Both the position numbers and the translations under genes were made by a program. A stretch of 49,070 bases of DNA, from assembly GCA_902769585.1 (NCBI GenBank), contig CACXPT010000029.1, positions 1-49,070 on the forward strand. The letters run 5' to 3'. Below, in pieces: positions 8,509 to 16,752 of the stretch. The stretch is from an uncultured bacterium. GTDB lineage: Bacteria; Verrucomicrobiota; Kiritimatiellia; RFP12; UBA1067. How positions within the stretch are numbered: the stretch's first letter is position 1; the number at the start of each line of letters is the position of its first letter. The notes beneath the pieces were generated by a model. That model was not told the DNA's origin. It worked only from the letters and a program-made list of their open reading frames with translations, and made no database searches.

Positions 8509-10860
8509 ATGAAAAACAGGATGTTTCTGGTGGCAGCCGCCATCATGGCCGCAACGGGAGTATTTGCTGGAGAGGCGTTCATTCCCGCTTATCCGAATTT
8601 CGGTCTTCCGCGTGTCGAGGAGATGATGTTTCTCGTCTTTCAGATCGGCATCATCATCTTCGCAGCCAAGCTTGGCGGCTCTCTGGTGTCCATCTTCAAG
8701 CTGCCTTCCATCCTTGGCGAGCTTGGTGCCGGCATACTGATAGGTCCGTGGGCCTTGGGCGGCATCGGCATCGGCGACGGAATCTTCAGGAACGGTCTAT
8801 TCAATGGCGCTGCGCTGAAGGCAATGAACGCGGCGGCAAGCGGGCCTGCTTCGGAGATGTTCGGTACTATCGCAGGACAGGGCGTGATGTTCGACGCCAC
8901 TTCGCCGGCGCTCTACGGAATAGCCACCCTGGCATCGATCATCCTTCTCTTCCTCTCCGGACTCGAGACGAACCTCAAGATGTTCCTGAAGTACTCGTTC
9001 GTCGGATCGCTCGTCGGCCTGGGTGGCGTGATCTTCAGTTTCTTGTTCGGCGACCTGTGCGCAGTGTATCTGCTTCCGAAGTTCTTTCCCGACGCATTCG
9101 GACACCTTGCCACTATGCACATTGGACAGGCCATCATGCAGGCCGCGCCAATGTACATGGGCATAATGTCCACAGCGACCTCGGTGGGAATAACGGCTCG
9201 CATCCTTTCCGAGCGGAAGAAGATGGATTCGGAGGAGGGCGTGACCATCATGGCAGGAGCCGTGATCGACGACGTGCTTGGCCTGATCGTGCTCGCGATC
9301 GGAAACGGCATCATCGGCGCGACGGTTGCAGCAACAGGCACGGCTGCCGCGGAAACAGGAGTTCCGTGGGGCAAGATAGGAATGGTGGCCGTAAAGGCCT
9401 TCGGCGTATGGCTTGGGGCAACTCTCATCGGCGTGCTCGTAGCCAGAAAGATTTCTTGGCTCCTCAAGCTTCTGAAGAGCCCAGAGGCTATAGCCACTCT
9501 TGCATTCGGCCTTTCGATGATACTTGCCGGCTTCTTCGAGTTCATGGGGCTGGCCATGATCATCGGCGCGTACGTTACCGGTCTAGCCTTGAGCAGGACA
9601 GACCTGAAGCACATGATCCAGGAGACGCTTGCACCTGTCTACACGTTCCTTGTTCCCATATTCTTCTGCGTGATGGGCATGATGGTGGACATGAACGCCC
9701 TAACCTCAAAGCCCGTTCTGATTTTCGGCGGCATCTACACGGTTCTCGCCATTCTGGCAAAGATCATAGGTTGCGCATTGCCGAGCTGGTTCTGCGGATT
9801 CAATTTCCTTGGCGGAATGAGGATCGGCGTAGGAATGGTGCCGCGCGGAGAGGTTGCGCTCATCATTGCCGGACTTGGACTCTCCAACGGTTTTCTATCC
9901 CAGGAGATATTCGGCATCGGCATCATGATGACACTGATTACCACAGTGATAGCTCCTCCTGCGCTAGTAGGACTTTTCGCGTCCAAGCGGCGCGGCGTAC
10001 GGCATCCGAAGAAATCCATGGACGATTCTCGCGAAATCGTATTCGAGTTTTCAAATCGGCAGGTTGCAGAGATAATGCAGAGGAAACTTGTTGACGAATT
10101 TCGCCACGAAGGTTTCTTCACCATCAGGCTCGCCCATGAAAACAACATGGCGATCTGGGAGATATCGATGGATGCCATCGAGCTGTCTCTGCGCTGGCAA
10201 GGAAAAAAAATCCGTATCGAATGCACTCCGGCTGAAGAGGCTGTCATACAGCAGGCCTGGATGGAAGTTACAAGCCAGATGAACGAACTCGCGATATCAC
10301 TGTCGAAGATGAAGAAGAAGGATAACATGGTCGAGAAGATAATCTCCAAAACGGAAGACAGCAACAAGATCCAATCAAGCGCATTGGCATCGCGCTACGT
10401 GCAGGGCTTCGCGATGCTTCCCGCATTCAAAGCGTATTCAAAGAAAGAGGCCATCGAAAAGCTAGTCGACATTCTTGCTACCGAATTTCCAAAGAATCTT
10501 CTCAATCCTGAAAAGGTGAAAGAAGCCGTATTCGCAAGAGAAGAATCCATGCCCACAGGTCTTGATCGCGGCATTGCAGTCCCACATGGGAGGACTGACA
10601 GCGTCAATCATATCATTGGAGCCGTTGCGATTGTCAATAACTCCGAAAACGAGAACGGAATCATCCCCGACTACGAGACTATCGATCATTCAAAGATACA
10701 AATCATTGTACTCACCCTCGTCCCGGAATCAGCTCAAGCACCTTATCTTCAATTAATGGCTTTCATCACTCAAATTCTTCATAATGATGATGAACGCGAG
10801 AAGCTTTTGGCATGTTCCACCCCAGAAGAAATGAAAAAGTTCTTTAGACGCGTCAAGTGA
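8509..10860 (+). CDS. Cation/proton antiporter (CPA2 family) fused to a PTS EIIA-type domain
   Basis: The protein has 783 aa. An N-terminal signal-like segment is followed by about a dozen hydrophobic segments (residues about 40-500) with the Gly-rich repeats and ITARILSE / GAVIDDVLGLIVLA phrases of monovalent cation:proton antiporters of the CPA2/KefB-NapA type. The LIVLAI segment after the adjacent Asp pair is the expected ion site. A roughly 130-residue soluble linker follows. Residues about 640-783 match the fructose/nitrogen-type EIIA fold, with the phospho-acceptor motif GIAVPHGR (His693). The phosphorylatable histidine suggests transport is tuned by PTS phosphorylation. Transported ion and phosphodonor are inferred only. 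The gene lies between mnmG and dnaA and has its own TATAAT. Confidence 0.85.
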   Translation: MKNRMFLVAAAIMAATGVFAGEAFIPAYPNFGLPRVEEMMFLVFQIGIIIFAAKLGGSLVSIFKLPSILGELGAGILIGPWALGGIGIGDGIFRNGLFNGAALKAMNAAASGPASEMFGTIAGQGVMFDATSPALYGIATLASIILLFLSGLETNLKMFLKYSFVGSLVGLGGVIFSFLFGDLCAVYLLPKFFPDAFGHLATMHIGQAIMQAAPMYMGIMSTATSVGITARILSERKKMDSEEGVTIMAGAVIDDVLGLIVLAIGNGIIGATVAATGTAAAETGVPWGKIGMVAVKAFGVWLGATLIGVLVARKISWLLKLLKSPEAIATLAFGLSMILAGFFEFMGLAMIIGAYVTGLALSRTDLKHMIQETLAPVYTFLVPIFFCVMGMMVDMNALTSKPVLIFGGIYTVLAILAKIIGCALPSWFCGFNFLGGMRIGVGMVPRGEVALIIAGLGLSNGFLSQEIFGIGIMMTLITTVIAPPALVGLFASKRRGVRHPKKSMDDSREIVFEFSNRQVAEIMQRKLVDEFRHEGFFTIRLAHENNMAIWEISMDAIELSLRWQGKKIRIECTPAEEAVIQQAWMEVTSQMNELAISLSKMKKKDNMVEKIISKTEDSNKIQSSALASRYVQGFAMLPAFKAYSKKEAIEKLVDILATEFPKNLLNPEKVKEAVFAREESMPTGLDRGIAVPHGRTDSVNHIIGAVAIVNNSENENGIIPDYETIDHSKIQIIVLTLVPESAQAPYLQLMAFITQILHNDDEREKLLACSTPEEMKKFFRRVK

Positions 10861-10878
10861 CGCCATATACAGACAAAG

Positions 10879-10901
10879 TTATCAACACCAAATGTTGATA
10901 A
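10879..10901. promoter_or_regulatory. Pair of inverted DnaA-box-like sites upstream of dnaA
   Basis: TTATCAACA at 10879-10887 and its reverse complement TGTTGATAA at 10893-10901 lie about 90 bp before the dnaA ATG. They may mediate DnaA autoregulation. Confidence 0.5.
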
Positions 10902-10987
10902 GTTGTCGACATATGATTATTTCTTGTGCGTGGAATTCGTCCCGAATTATGGTTAAATAGGGGCCGTTCCAAAGAGGGACCAGAGCC

Positions 10988-12421
10988 ATGTCAGGATTTG
11001 AATCAGAAAAAACTTCAGAAGAGCTTTGGCGCAACGCCCTTTCGTTGTTGCGCAAGATGGCGACTACGGATCAGGAACGTAGCCAGCTTGAGCGTTACAT
11101 CCCCATGTTCACTTCGCACGGCATTGAAGGCAACAGCTTCATGATCGGGCTGTCCGACGAGTTTGAGGTGGAGTGGATAGGAAACAAGCTTGCCGAACCT
11201 ATGGAGCGTGCCTTGAGGGCGGCAGGTCTTTCAAACGACATGAATGTCAAGTTTGCTGTAAGGCAGACTTCCAAGTCGTCCACGATCTCCACGGCTTCGC
11301 CGCAACTTGCCCGTTCGAAGTCTATCGATACCCAACGCATTCCGGTTTCGCACATGCGCGGAATTCCGTCCACTATGCCTCTTCACGAGAACTACACTTT
11401 CGAGAATTTCGTGAGAGGTCCGTCGAATTCGTTCGCGCATGCTGCAGCCACGGCTGTCGCGAAGGGTCCTGGCCGAACTTCGTACAATCCGCTTTTCATC
11501 TATGGCGGAACAGGTCTTGGCAAGACGCACCTCATGGAGGCGATCGGGCACTATGTGCTAGATCACTCACCTTCCGCGTCGGTATGCTACATCACATCCG
11601 AAACATTCCTCAACGAGTACGTAAACTCGCTGCAGAACGCGTCTACTGACGCCTTCCGCGAACGATACCGCAAGGTTGACGTGCTTCTCCTGGACGATGT
11701 GCAGTTCATCGCGGACAAGGAGAAGATACAGGAAGAGTTCTTCAACACATTCAACTCTCTCATGCAATATCACAAGCAGGTAGTAATTACCAGCGATGTT
11801 GCTCCTAAAAACCTGAAGGGCTGCGAAGAGAGGTTGACAAGCCGTTTCCAGCAAGGCATGGTGGTGGAAATCGAATCGCCTTCCTACGAGACGCGCCTAG
11901 CCATCCTGAAGGCGAAGGCTCAAGTCACGCAGAAGATCATTCCGGAGGAGATACTCAAGTTCATAGCGGAGAACATACGCTCGCACGTGCGCGCGATAGA
12001 GGGAGCGCTGGCGCGGATAGTGGCTTTCATGTCGATGCAAGGAGACATTCCTCTCACAATAGAGATCGCAAAGCATCTGCTGAAGGACTCGATCGAGGAA
12101 GAAAAGACCATCAAGGCGTTATCCATAAACGACATCATGCAGACAGTCGCCACATACTTTGGGGTGACGCTGGCTGACATAATATCGGAGAAGCGCACGC
12201 AGACCCTGGTGACGCCTCGACAGCTTGCGATGTTCCTTTCCCGCAAGCTGACGTCCAAGTCACTCAAGGAGATAGCATTGACGTTCGACAAGACGCACGC
12301 CACCGTCCTTCACGGAGCGCAGACGATCCAGAAGCGGATAGATGTGGAACCCGACCTTAAGAAATCGCTTGAAGAGATCGTCTCCCAGATGGGCAGAAAG
12401 CCGTCTGACGTGCTGGAATGA
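10988..12421 (+). CDS. dnaA: Chromosomal replication initiator DnaA
   Basis: The protein has 477 aa, and the ATG has AGAGGGA at 10973-10979. Domain I covers about residues 1-85 and a Ser/Thr-rich linker reaches about residue 125. The AAA+ domain has Walker A GGTGLGKT (173-180), Walker B LLLDDVQF, and the sensor-2 region RSHVRAIEGAL. Domain IV carries TPRQLAMFLSRKLTSKSLKEIA, then FDKTHATVLHG where most DnaA proteins have FGGRDHTTVLHA. The D-H-T recognition triplet is thus Thr436-His437-Ala438. This may go with the TTATCAACA boxes seen nearby in place of TTATCCACA. It unwinds the origin as an ATP-bound oligomer. dnaN follows. Confidence 0.97.
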   Translation: MSGFESEKTSEELWRNALSLLRKMATTDQERSQLERYIPMFTSHGIEGNSFMIGLSDEFEVEWIGNKLAEPMERALRAAGLSNDMNVKFAVRQTSKSSTISTASPQLARSKSIDTQRIPVSHMRGIPSTMPLHENYTFENFVRGPSNSFAHAAATAVAKGPGRTSYNPLFIYGGTGLGKTHLMEAIGHYVLDHSPSASVCYITSETFLNEYVNSLQNASTDAFRERYRKVDVLLLDDVQFIADKEKIQEEFFNTFNSLMQYHKQVVITSDVAPKNLKGCEERLTSRFQQGMVVEIESPSYETRLAILKAKAQVTQKIIPEEILKFIAENIRSHVRAIEGALARIVAFMSMQGDIPLTIEIAKHLLKDSIEEEKTIKALSINDIMQTVATYFGVTLADIISEKRTQTLVTPRQLAMFLSRKLTSKSLKEIALTFDKTHATVLHGAQTIQKRIDVEPDLKKSLEEIVSQMGRKPSDVLE

Positions 12422-12515
12422 CAACATGTCGATTGACGTTCTACAACATGTCGATAACGACGTCACTTGTCAACAGAATGCCGAGCGCCGCCGACATATC
12501 GACAGTTGTCAACCT
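12421..12515. promoter_or_regulatory. dnaA-dnaN spacer with direct repeats and TTGTCAAC sites
   Basis: ACAACATGTCGAT occurs at 12421-12433 and again at 12443-12455. TTGTCAACA is at 12468-12476 and a further GTTGTCAACC follows near 12505. These resemble relaxed DnaA boxes. The rest of the 283-bp spacer is AT-rich and carries the dnaN promoter. Confidence 0.35.
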
Positions 12516-12624
12516 TTTCTTCCACATCCTGTCTACACTTTCTGAACGCGCAAACCCTTTCAAAACAAGGACTACACCATTTTATGAACTCTATCAACAC
12601 CCTTAATAATACTTTTATTCATGC

Positions 12625-12654
12625 TTTACTTTCATAACCATATTAGGGTAAAAT
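12625..12654 (+). promoter_or_regulatory. dnaN promoter TTTACT-N18-TAAAAT
   Basis: The -35 TTTACT (12625-12630) and -10 TAAAAT (12649-12654) are 18 bp apart. The start would fall near 12661, giving a leader of about 45 nt with AGGAG at 12694-12698 before the ATG. Confidence 0.45.
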
Positions 12655-12704
12655 AGTGTCGCCTTCAAACAACGGCAGAAAAGAACAGCCAAAAGGAGTT
12701 GTCT

Positions 12705-13799
12705 ATGAAGTTCAAAATAACAAGGTCTCAGTTTCTTGAGGGACTCAAGACGGTTCAGAACGTGGTTCCGTCAAAGGGCGCTCTCCAGATCATCCAGAAC
12801 ATTCTGATCGAAGCGAAGGATAAGGATCTCTTCCTCACGACCACCGACCTGGACATCTCGATCAGATGCTGCGTAAGTTGCGAGGTCGAGAAAGATGGTT
12901 CCACCACGCTTCCTGCCAAGTTGCTCGTCAACACGATAGCAAAGGCCCCGGAGGGTACGATCGAGGTGGAGGTTGACGCTGAAGACAGGGCTGTCATAAA
13001 GGCCGGCTCATCTACTTCGAAGATTACTGGAATGTCGGTTGTCGATTATCCGAACTTGCCTACGGACAGCGATTCCTTCGAGTACGTGCTTCCGCAGGTC
13101 ACCTTGCGCGAGATGCTTCGCAAGACGGCGTATGCAGCTTCGCAGGACGATACTAGAAAGACGCTAAAGGGTGTTCTGATGTCCTTCCGCGAAGGAAAGC
13201 TGACGACTGTTGCCACTGACGGGCGGCGCCTTGCCCTTGTCGAGCACGAGATCGAGTTGCCGAAGGAAGCCGAAAAGGATGTGATCCTGCCGTCCAAGGT
13301 CGTGAACGAGCTTCAAAGGTCTCTCTCGACCGACGGTGACGTGCGCATCACCATCGAGAAGACGCAGATCGCGTTCAAGATGGGCGAGACGAAAGTCTAT
13401 TCCAAGCTTCTTGACGAAGTATATCCCAACTACCGCCAGGTGATACCGGCTTCGTGCGCCGAGCATATCACAGTTGACAGGCAGCTTCTTCTTTCTGCGC
13501 TTGACCGCGCGAGCGTCATGACCATGGAGGAGTCGAATTCCACGCGCCTCACCTTCGACTCCAACCAGCTGATCGTATCGTCGCGCGCTGCTGAGGTCGG
13601 CGAGGTCAGAGATATTGTTCCAATCAAGTATGATGGCGAAAAGATCGACATAGTGTTCAATCCGAACTTCGTGATGGATCCTCTGAAGGCAATCGACGAG
13701 GATGAGGTCACCATCGAATTGAACAACGGTTCGTCGCCTGCGCTGATCAAGTGCTCCGTTCCGTTCCTCTATGTCATGATGCCGCTCCGCATCAACTGA
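12705..13799 (+). CDS. dnaN: DNA polymerase III beta subunit (sliding clamp)
   Basis: The protein has 364 aa, the normal length for the clamp. The ATG at 12705 follows AGGAG by 6 nt; an upstream TTG at 12699 is in frame but overlaps that motif. Features are the N-terminal MKFKITRSQFLEGLKTVQNVVPSKGALQ, the central ATDGRRLALVEHE and the C-terminal PVPFLYVMMPLRIN-type ending (here CSVPFLYVMMPLRIN). Three repeated clamp folds are expected and the homodimer encircles DNA. It follows dnaA, as in many bacteria, and is only 17 nt before the next gene. Confidence 0.97.
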   Translation: MKFKITRSQFLEGLKTVQNVVPSKGALQIIQNILIEAKDKDLFLTTTDLDISIRCCVSCEVEKDGSTTLPAKLLVNTIAKAPEGTIEVEVDAEDRAVIKAGSSTSKITGMSVVDYPNLPTDSDSFEYVLPQVTLREMLRKTAYAASQDDTRKTLKGVLMSFREGKLTTVATDGRRLALVEHEIELPKEAEKDVILPSKVVNELQRSLSTDGDVRITIEKTQIAFKMGETKVYSKLLDEVYPNYRQVIPASCAEHITVDRQLLLSALDRASVMTMEESNSTRLTFDSNQLIVSSRAAEVGEVRDIVPIKYDGEKIDIVFNPNFVMDPLKAIDEDEVTIELNNGSSPALIKCSVPFLYVMMPLRIN

Positions 13800-13816
13800 C
13801 CTGCGGGTAGAAAATC

Positions 13817-15082
13817 GTGAAGATTTGGACGGATAAATCTTATCCGATCATACTTTCGTGCGCAAAATGCCTTGCGCCGTGGGTTGAACGGGAAGTGAGG
13901 GAGCTTGGCTACGCCCCGATAGACATCACGGAGAACATCGTCGTAGTCAAGGGTTCCATCAGGGACGTGTTCAAGCTCAATCTCAGGTTGAGAACGGCAC
14001 ATCGCGTTCTCGTTCCTCTCTTGAGGGCAACATGCCGGCACGTGCGGGAACTGTACAACCTTGTCGCTTCGATAGACTGGGAAAACCTGCTTGAGGCGGA
14101 TGGGTATTTCTCGGTTTCGTCTATCGTCCACAACGATACCGTGCGCGACACGCGTCTTCCGTCCCTCGTGACCAAAGACGCTATCGTCGACCGTATCAGG
14201 ATGAAATGCAACCGACGTCCAGATTCCGGTTCTGACTACGATCGCGGAGCTGCCGTTTTCCTGCATTGGGAAGACAACAGGATGATCATCTATCTGGATA
14301 CGAGCGGCACTCCTCTCTCCAAGCGTGGATACCGCAAGATTCCAGGGTCGGCGCCAATGCAGGAAACGCTTGCCGCCGCATGCATAGATGCGATGAAGTG
14401 GGACAGGAAGACGCCTTTCATTTCCCCGATGTGCGGTTCCGGCACTCCTGCTATAGAAGCTGCTCTCGCGGCGATCGGACGCGCTCCCGGTTCCTTGAGG
14501 TCTCATTTTGGCTTCATGTCGCTTAAAGGATACGGACAGATCATTCCTGGGGAAAAGGCCCCGCGTGTAGCCCCCCGCCAACGTTTCGGCGCTACTCCCG
14601 AACAGATTTGGAAGGATATGGTGCTTGAGGCTCAGGAACAGGAAAAGACGGAGGAAATTCCTCCAATCATCGCCACGGACATATCACCTGAAGCAGTCCA
14701 CAACGCACAGGTCAATGCCCATGCTGCCGGAGTAACTAGCTTCATACAGTTCAAGGCGTGCGATTTCGGTGATACTCCTATTCCAGACTTTACAGTCCAG
14801 TCGGGTGCCTATCGCGGTTGCGTGTTCTTCAATCCCGAATATGGCATCAGATTGGGGGATCCAGCCGAACTTGTGCCTATCTATGAAAGAATCGGCACAT
14901 TCATGAACGAAAAGTGTCAAGGTTACATAGGGGCGGTCCTAACAGGTAGTCCAGAACTGTCTAAAATGATAAATTTGTACTATGTAACCAGAATTCCGTT
15001 TTATAACGGTCCAATCGATTGCCGTCTCTTCATTTTTCCCAATTGCGAACTGAAGGGCGCAAACATCGCAAGCCAGGAGTAG
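13817..15082 (+). CDS. RlmL/UPF0020-type 23S rRNA guanine-N2 methyltransferase
   Basis: The protein has 421 aa with a GTG start 17 nt after dnaN, so co-transcription is likely. The N-terminal 60-160 region fits a THUMP-type RNA-binding domain (HRVLVPL, LYNLVASIDWENLL). The SAM-binding domain has ISPMCGSGTPAIEAALAA and a motif-IV-like NPEYG (residues 339-343) followed by IRLGD. The family normally has NPPYG at that place; Glu replaces the second Pro. The K-x-GYR element (SKRGYRK) ahead of the catalytic domain also fits the family. Methylation of a 23S rRNA guanine is inferred from family membership. Confidence 0.8.
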   Translation: MKIWTDKSYPIILSCAKCLAPWVEREVRELGYAPIDITENIVVVKGSIRDVFKLNLRLRTAHRVLVPLLRATCRHVRELYNLVASIDWENLLEADGYFSVSSIVHNDTVRDTRLPSLVTKDAIVDRIRMKCNRRPDSGSDYDRGAAVFLHWEDNRMIIYLDTSGTPLSKRGYRKIPGSAPMQETLAAACIDAMKWDRKTPFISPMCGSGTPAIEAALAAIGRAPGSLRSHFGFMSLKGYGQIIPGEKAPRVAPRQRFGATPEQIWKDMVLEAQEQEKTEEIPPIIATDISPEAVHNAQVNAHAAGVTSFIQFKACDFGDTPIPDFTVQSGAYRGCVFFNPEYGIRLGDPAELVPIYERIGTFMNEKCQGYIGAVLTGSPELSKMINLYYVTRIPFYNGPIDCRLFIFPNCELKGANIASQE

Positions 15083-15090
15083 TTACAAGT

Positions 15091-15195
15091 TTATCAACAA
15101 GTTATCACAAGTTGTTGATAACTATGTTATAAACAAGGTTATAAACGCATGTTGATAACTAGACTTGTGATAAAGTAGTTGATAACTGTTGATAA
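15091..15195. other. Dense DnaA-box cluster, candidate oriC
   Basis: Nine box-like 9-mers occur in 105 bp. TTATCAACA or its complement is exact at 15091-15099, 15113-15121, 15150-15158 and 15187-15195. Near matches are at 15102-15110, 15127-15135, 15139-15147, 15165-15173 and 15177-15185. The left boxes are mainly forward and the right boxes mainly reverse, and the region is very AT-rich. It sits just after the dnaA-dnaN block. Confidence 0.65.
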
Positions 15196-15203
15196 CTTGG
15201 CTA

Positions 15204-15232
15204 TTGCCAGACGCAAAGGAAAAGGGCATACT
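15204..15232 (+). promoter_or_regulatory. Promoter TTGCCA-N17-CATACT for the XRE/LysR operon
   Basis: The -35 TTGCCA at 15204-15209 and -10 CATACT at 15227-15232 are 17 bp apart and adjoin the last DnaA box, so DnaA binding could affect this promoter. Confidence 0.45.
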
Positions 15233-15252
15233 ATCGGCCACGGGACATCAGA

Positions 15253-15816
15253 ATGACAAATCTTCCTGCAGACATATGCCTCAAGTTCAAGGAGGCACGC
15301 AAGGCGAAGGGGCTTAACCAGTCTTCCCTTGCCCAGATGGTCGGCTGCAAGCAGTCGGCAATCTCCATGTTTGAGGGCGGAATGGTGACGAAGCTTTCGG
15401 ATGAGACTGTAAAGAAGCTGTCTGAAGTTCTTGAAGTTCCGCTTGAATCATCCGCAGAGACAAAGAAAGAGGCCATATCGATATCGGCGGGAACGGTTGC
15501 GGTCAGCGGATACTGTCCGAACGGGGATTGTCCGTCGAACGTGCCGTACGTGGTAGGCGGACGGGTATTCTATCGTCCGTCGCGCAATATCGCCTCGCCC
15601 ACGGGCGGCATCCGCTGCGCATGCTGCGGCGAATTTCTCGAGATGAGGTGTCCGGCTTGCGGCGCGGTGCTTAACGACGGCGCATGTTGTGCAGTCTGCG
15701 GCACGCCGTACGTCACTCCCGTGTTGCCCGATGGGATGGATGTTGCAGCCTATGCGGAGAGGCGTCGCGAGGAGATTAGGCAGATCAAGCTTCTTGCAGA
15801 AGGAGGGATACCATGA
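15253..15816 (+). CDS. XRE-family helix-turn-helix protein with C-terminal zinc-ribbon cysteines
   Basis: The protein has 187 aa. Residues about 8-62 form a Cro/C1-type helix-turn-helix (KFKEARKAKGLNQSSLAQMVGCKQSAISMFEGG). The C-terminal half has several CxxC knuckles (CACCGEF, CPACGAVL, CCAVCGTP) that probably bind one or two zinc ions. The stop overlaps the start of the next gene (ATGA), which implies translational coupling to the LysR gene. Target genes are unknown. The promoter lies beside the candidate origin. Confidence 0.75.
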   Translation: MTNLPADICLKFKEARKAKGLNQSSLAQMVGCKQSAISMFEGGMVTKLSDETVKKLSEVLEVPLESSAETKKEAISISAGTVAVSGYCPNGDCPSNVPYVVGGRVFYRPSRNIASPTGGIRCACCGEFLEMRCPACGAVLNDGACCAVCGTPYVTPVLPDGMDVAAYAERRREEIRQIKLLAEGGIP

Positions 15817-16733
15817 CGTTGCAGCAGCTCAAGTACGCGGATGCGGTGGCCACATGCGGAAGTCTCAGCGAGGCCGCGCGTCGCGTGTTCGTGACGCAGC
15901 CCACTTTGACCGAGGCCATTCGCACGCTCGAGGAAGAGTTGCGGATCGCCATCTTCACGCGTTCGAGCCGAGGTGTGGCGCTGACGCACGAGGGGGAGGA
16001 GTTCCTCGCTTCGGCGCGGCAGATTCTCGATGACGCAGCGCTCATCCAGCAGAAGTACACCGGCAAGGCCGTGCGCCGTCCGCAGTTCGCCGTATCCTGC
16101 CAGCACTTCGCCTTCGCTGTGGAGGCGTTCATGGAGGTAGTGAGGGAAAACGATGCGGAGTCCTACGACTTCACGTTCCGCGAGACGGTGACTAGCGAGA
16201 TCATCGACGACGTGGCGCGCCACCGCAGCGAGATCGGGATGCTCTACCTTTCGCGCCGCAACGAGCGGGCCATCATGAAGATACTCCGCAAGGAGGAGCT
16301 GGTGTTCGAGGAGCTGTTCGCCGCCAGGCCGCACGTGTTCCTAGGCCGCAAGCATCCGCTCGCGAAGAAGAAGATCATCAAGCCGCAGGAACTCGACGAC
16401 TACCCCTACCTCACGTACGAGCAGGGCATAGAGAACGCGCTCTACTTCGCGGAGGAGGTCATGCCTTCGCTCGACCGCAAGAAGAACATCCGCGTGCGCG
16501 ACCGAGCCACGATGACGAACCTTGTTCTCGGTCTGAACGGTTTCACCGTGTCGTCGGGCGCGCACGGCAAGTCGTACAGTTCCGATATCATATCGATTCC
16601 GCTCAAGATGGATGATTCCATCAGAGTGGGAATCGTCCGCCGCGACGGGGTCACACTCTCCGCCGCAGGTGCTTCCTTCGTCAAGGCCCTCCGCGCGCGC
16701 GTCGCCAATCTTTCCAGCTGTTCGTCCTCATGA
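15813..16733 (+). CDS. LysR-family transcriptional regulator
   Basis: The protein has 306 aa. The N-terminal winged helix-turn-helix (MTLQQLKYADAVATCGSLSE, then VTQPTLTEAIRTLEEEL) is typical, as is GVALTHEGEEFL before the dimer helix. Residues about 90-300 form the periplasmic-binding-protein-like effector domain. A GAGGG motif sits before the ATG, which overlaps the upstream stop by 4 nt. No divergent target gene is adjacent, so the effector cannot be guessed. Its end is the left border of a duplicated segment. Confidence 0.9.
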   Translation: MTLQQLKYADAVATCGSLSEAARRVFVTQPTLTEAIRTLEEELRIAIFTRSSRGVALTHEGEEFLASARQILDDAALIQQKYTGKAVRRPQFAVSCQHFAFAVEAFMEVVRENDAESYDFTFRETVTSEIIDDVARHRSEIGMLYLSRRNERAIMKILRKEELVFEELFAARPHVFLGRKHPLAKKKIIKPQELDDYPYLTYEQGIENALYFAEEVMPSLDRKKNIRVRDRATMTNLVLGLNGFTVSSGAHGKSYSSDIISIPLKMDDSIRVGIVRRDGVTLSAAGASFVKALRARVANLSSCSSS

Positions 16734-16752
16734 AAAGATAACGGCTTAGATC

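Noticed and set aside
8469..10094. 541-aa frame overlapping the antiporter in another frame
   Set aside because: It has no hydrophobic segments or family motifs; the antiporter frame explains the sequence.
15083..15252. tRNA gene or small RNA in the repeat-rich spacer
   Set aside because: No cloverleaf or conserved T-loop sequence can be drawn. The AT-rich 9-mers fit DnaA boxes better. No tRNA was found anywhere in the window.
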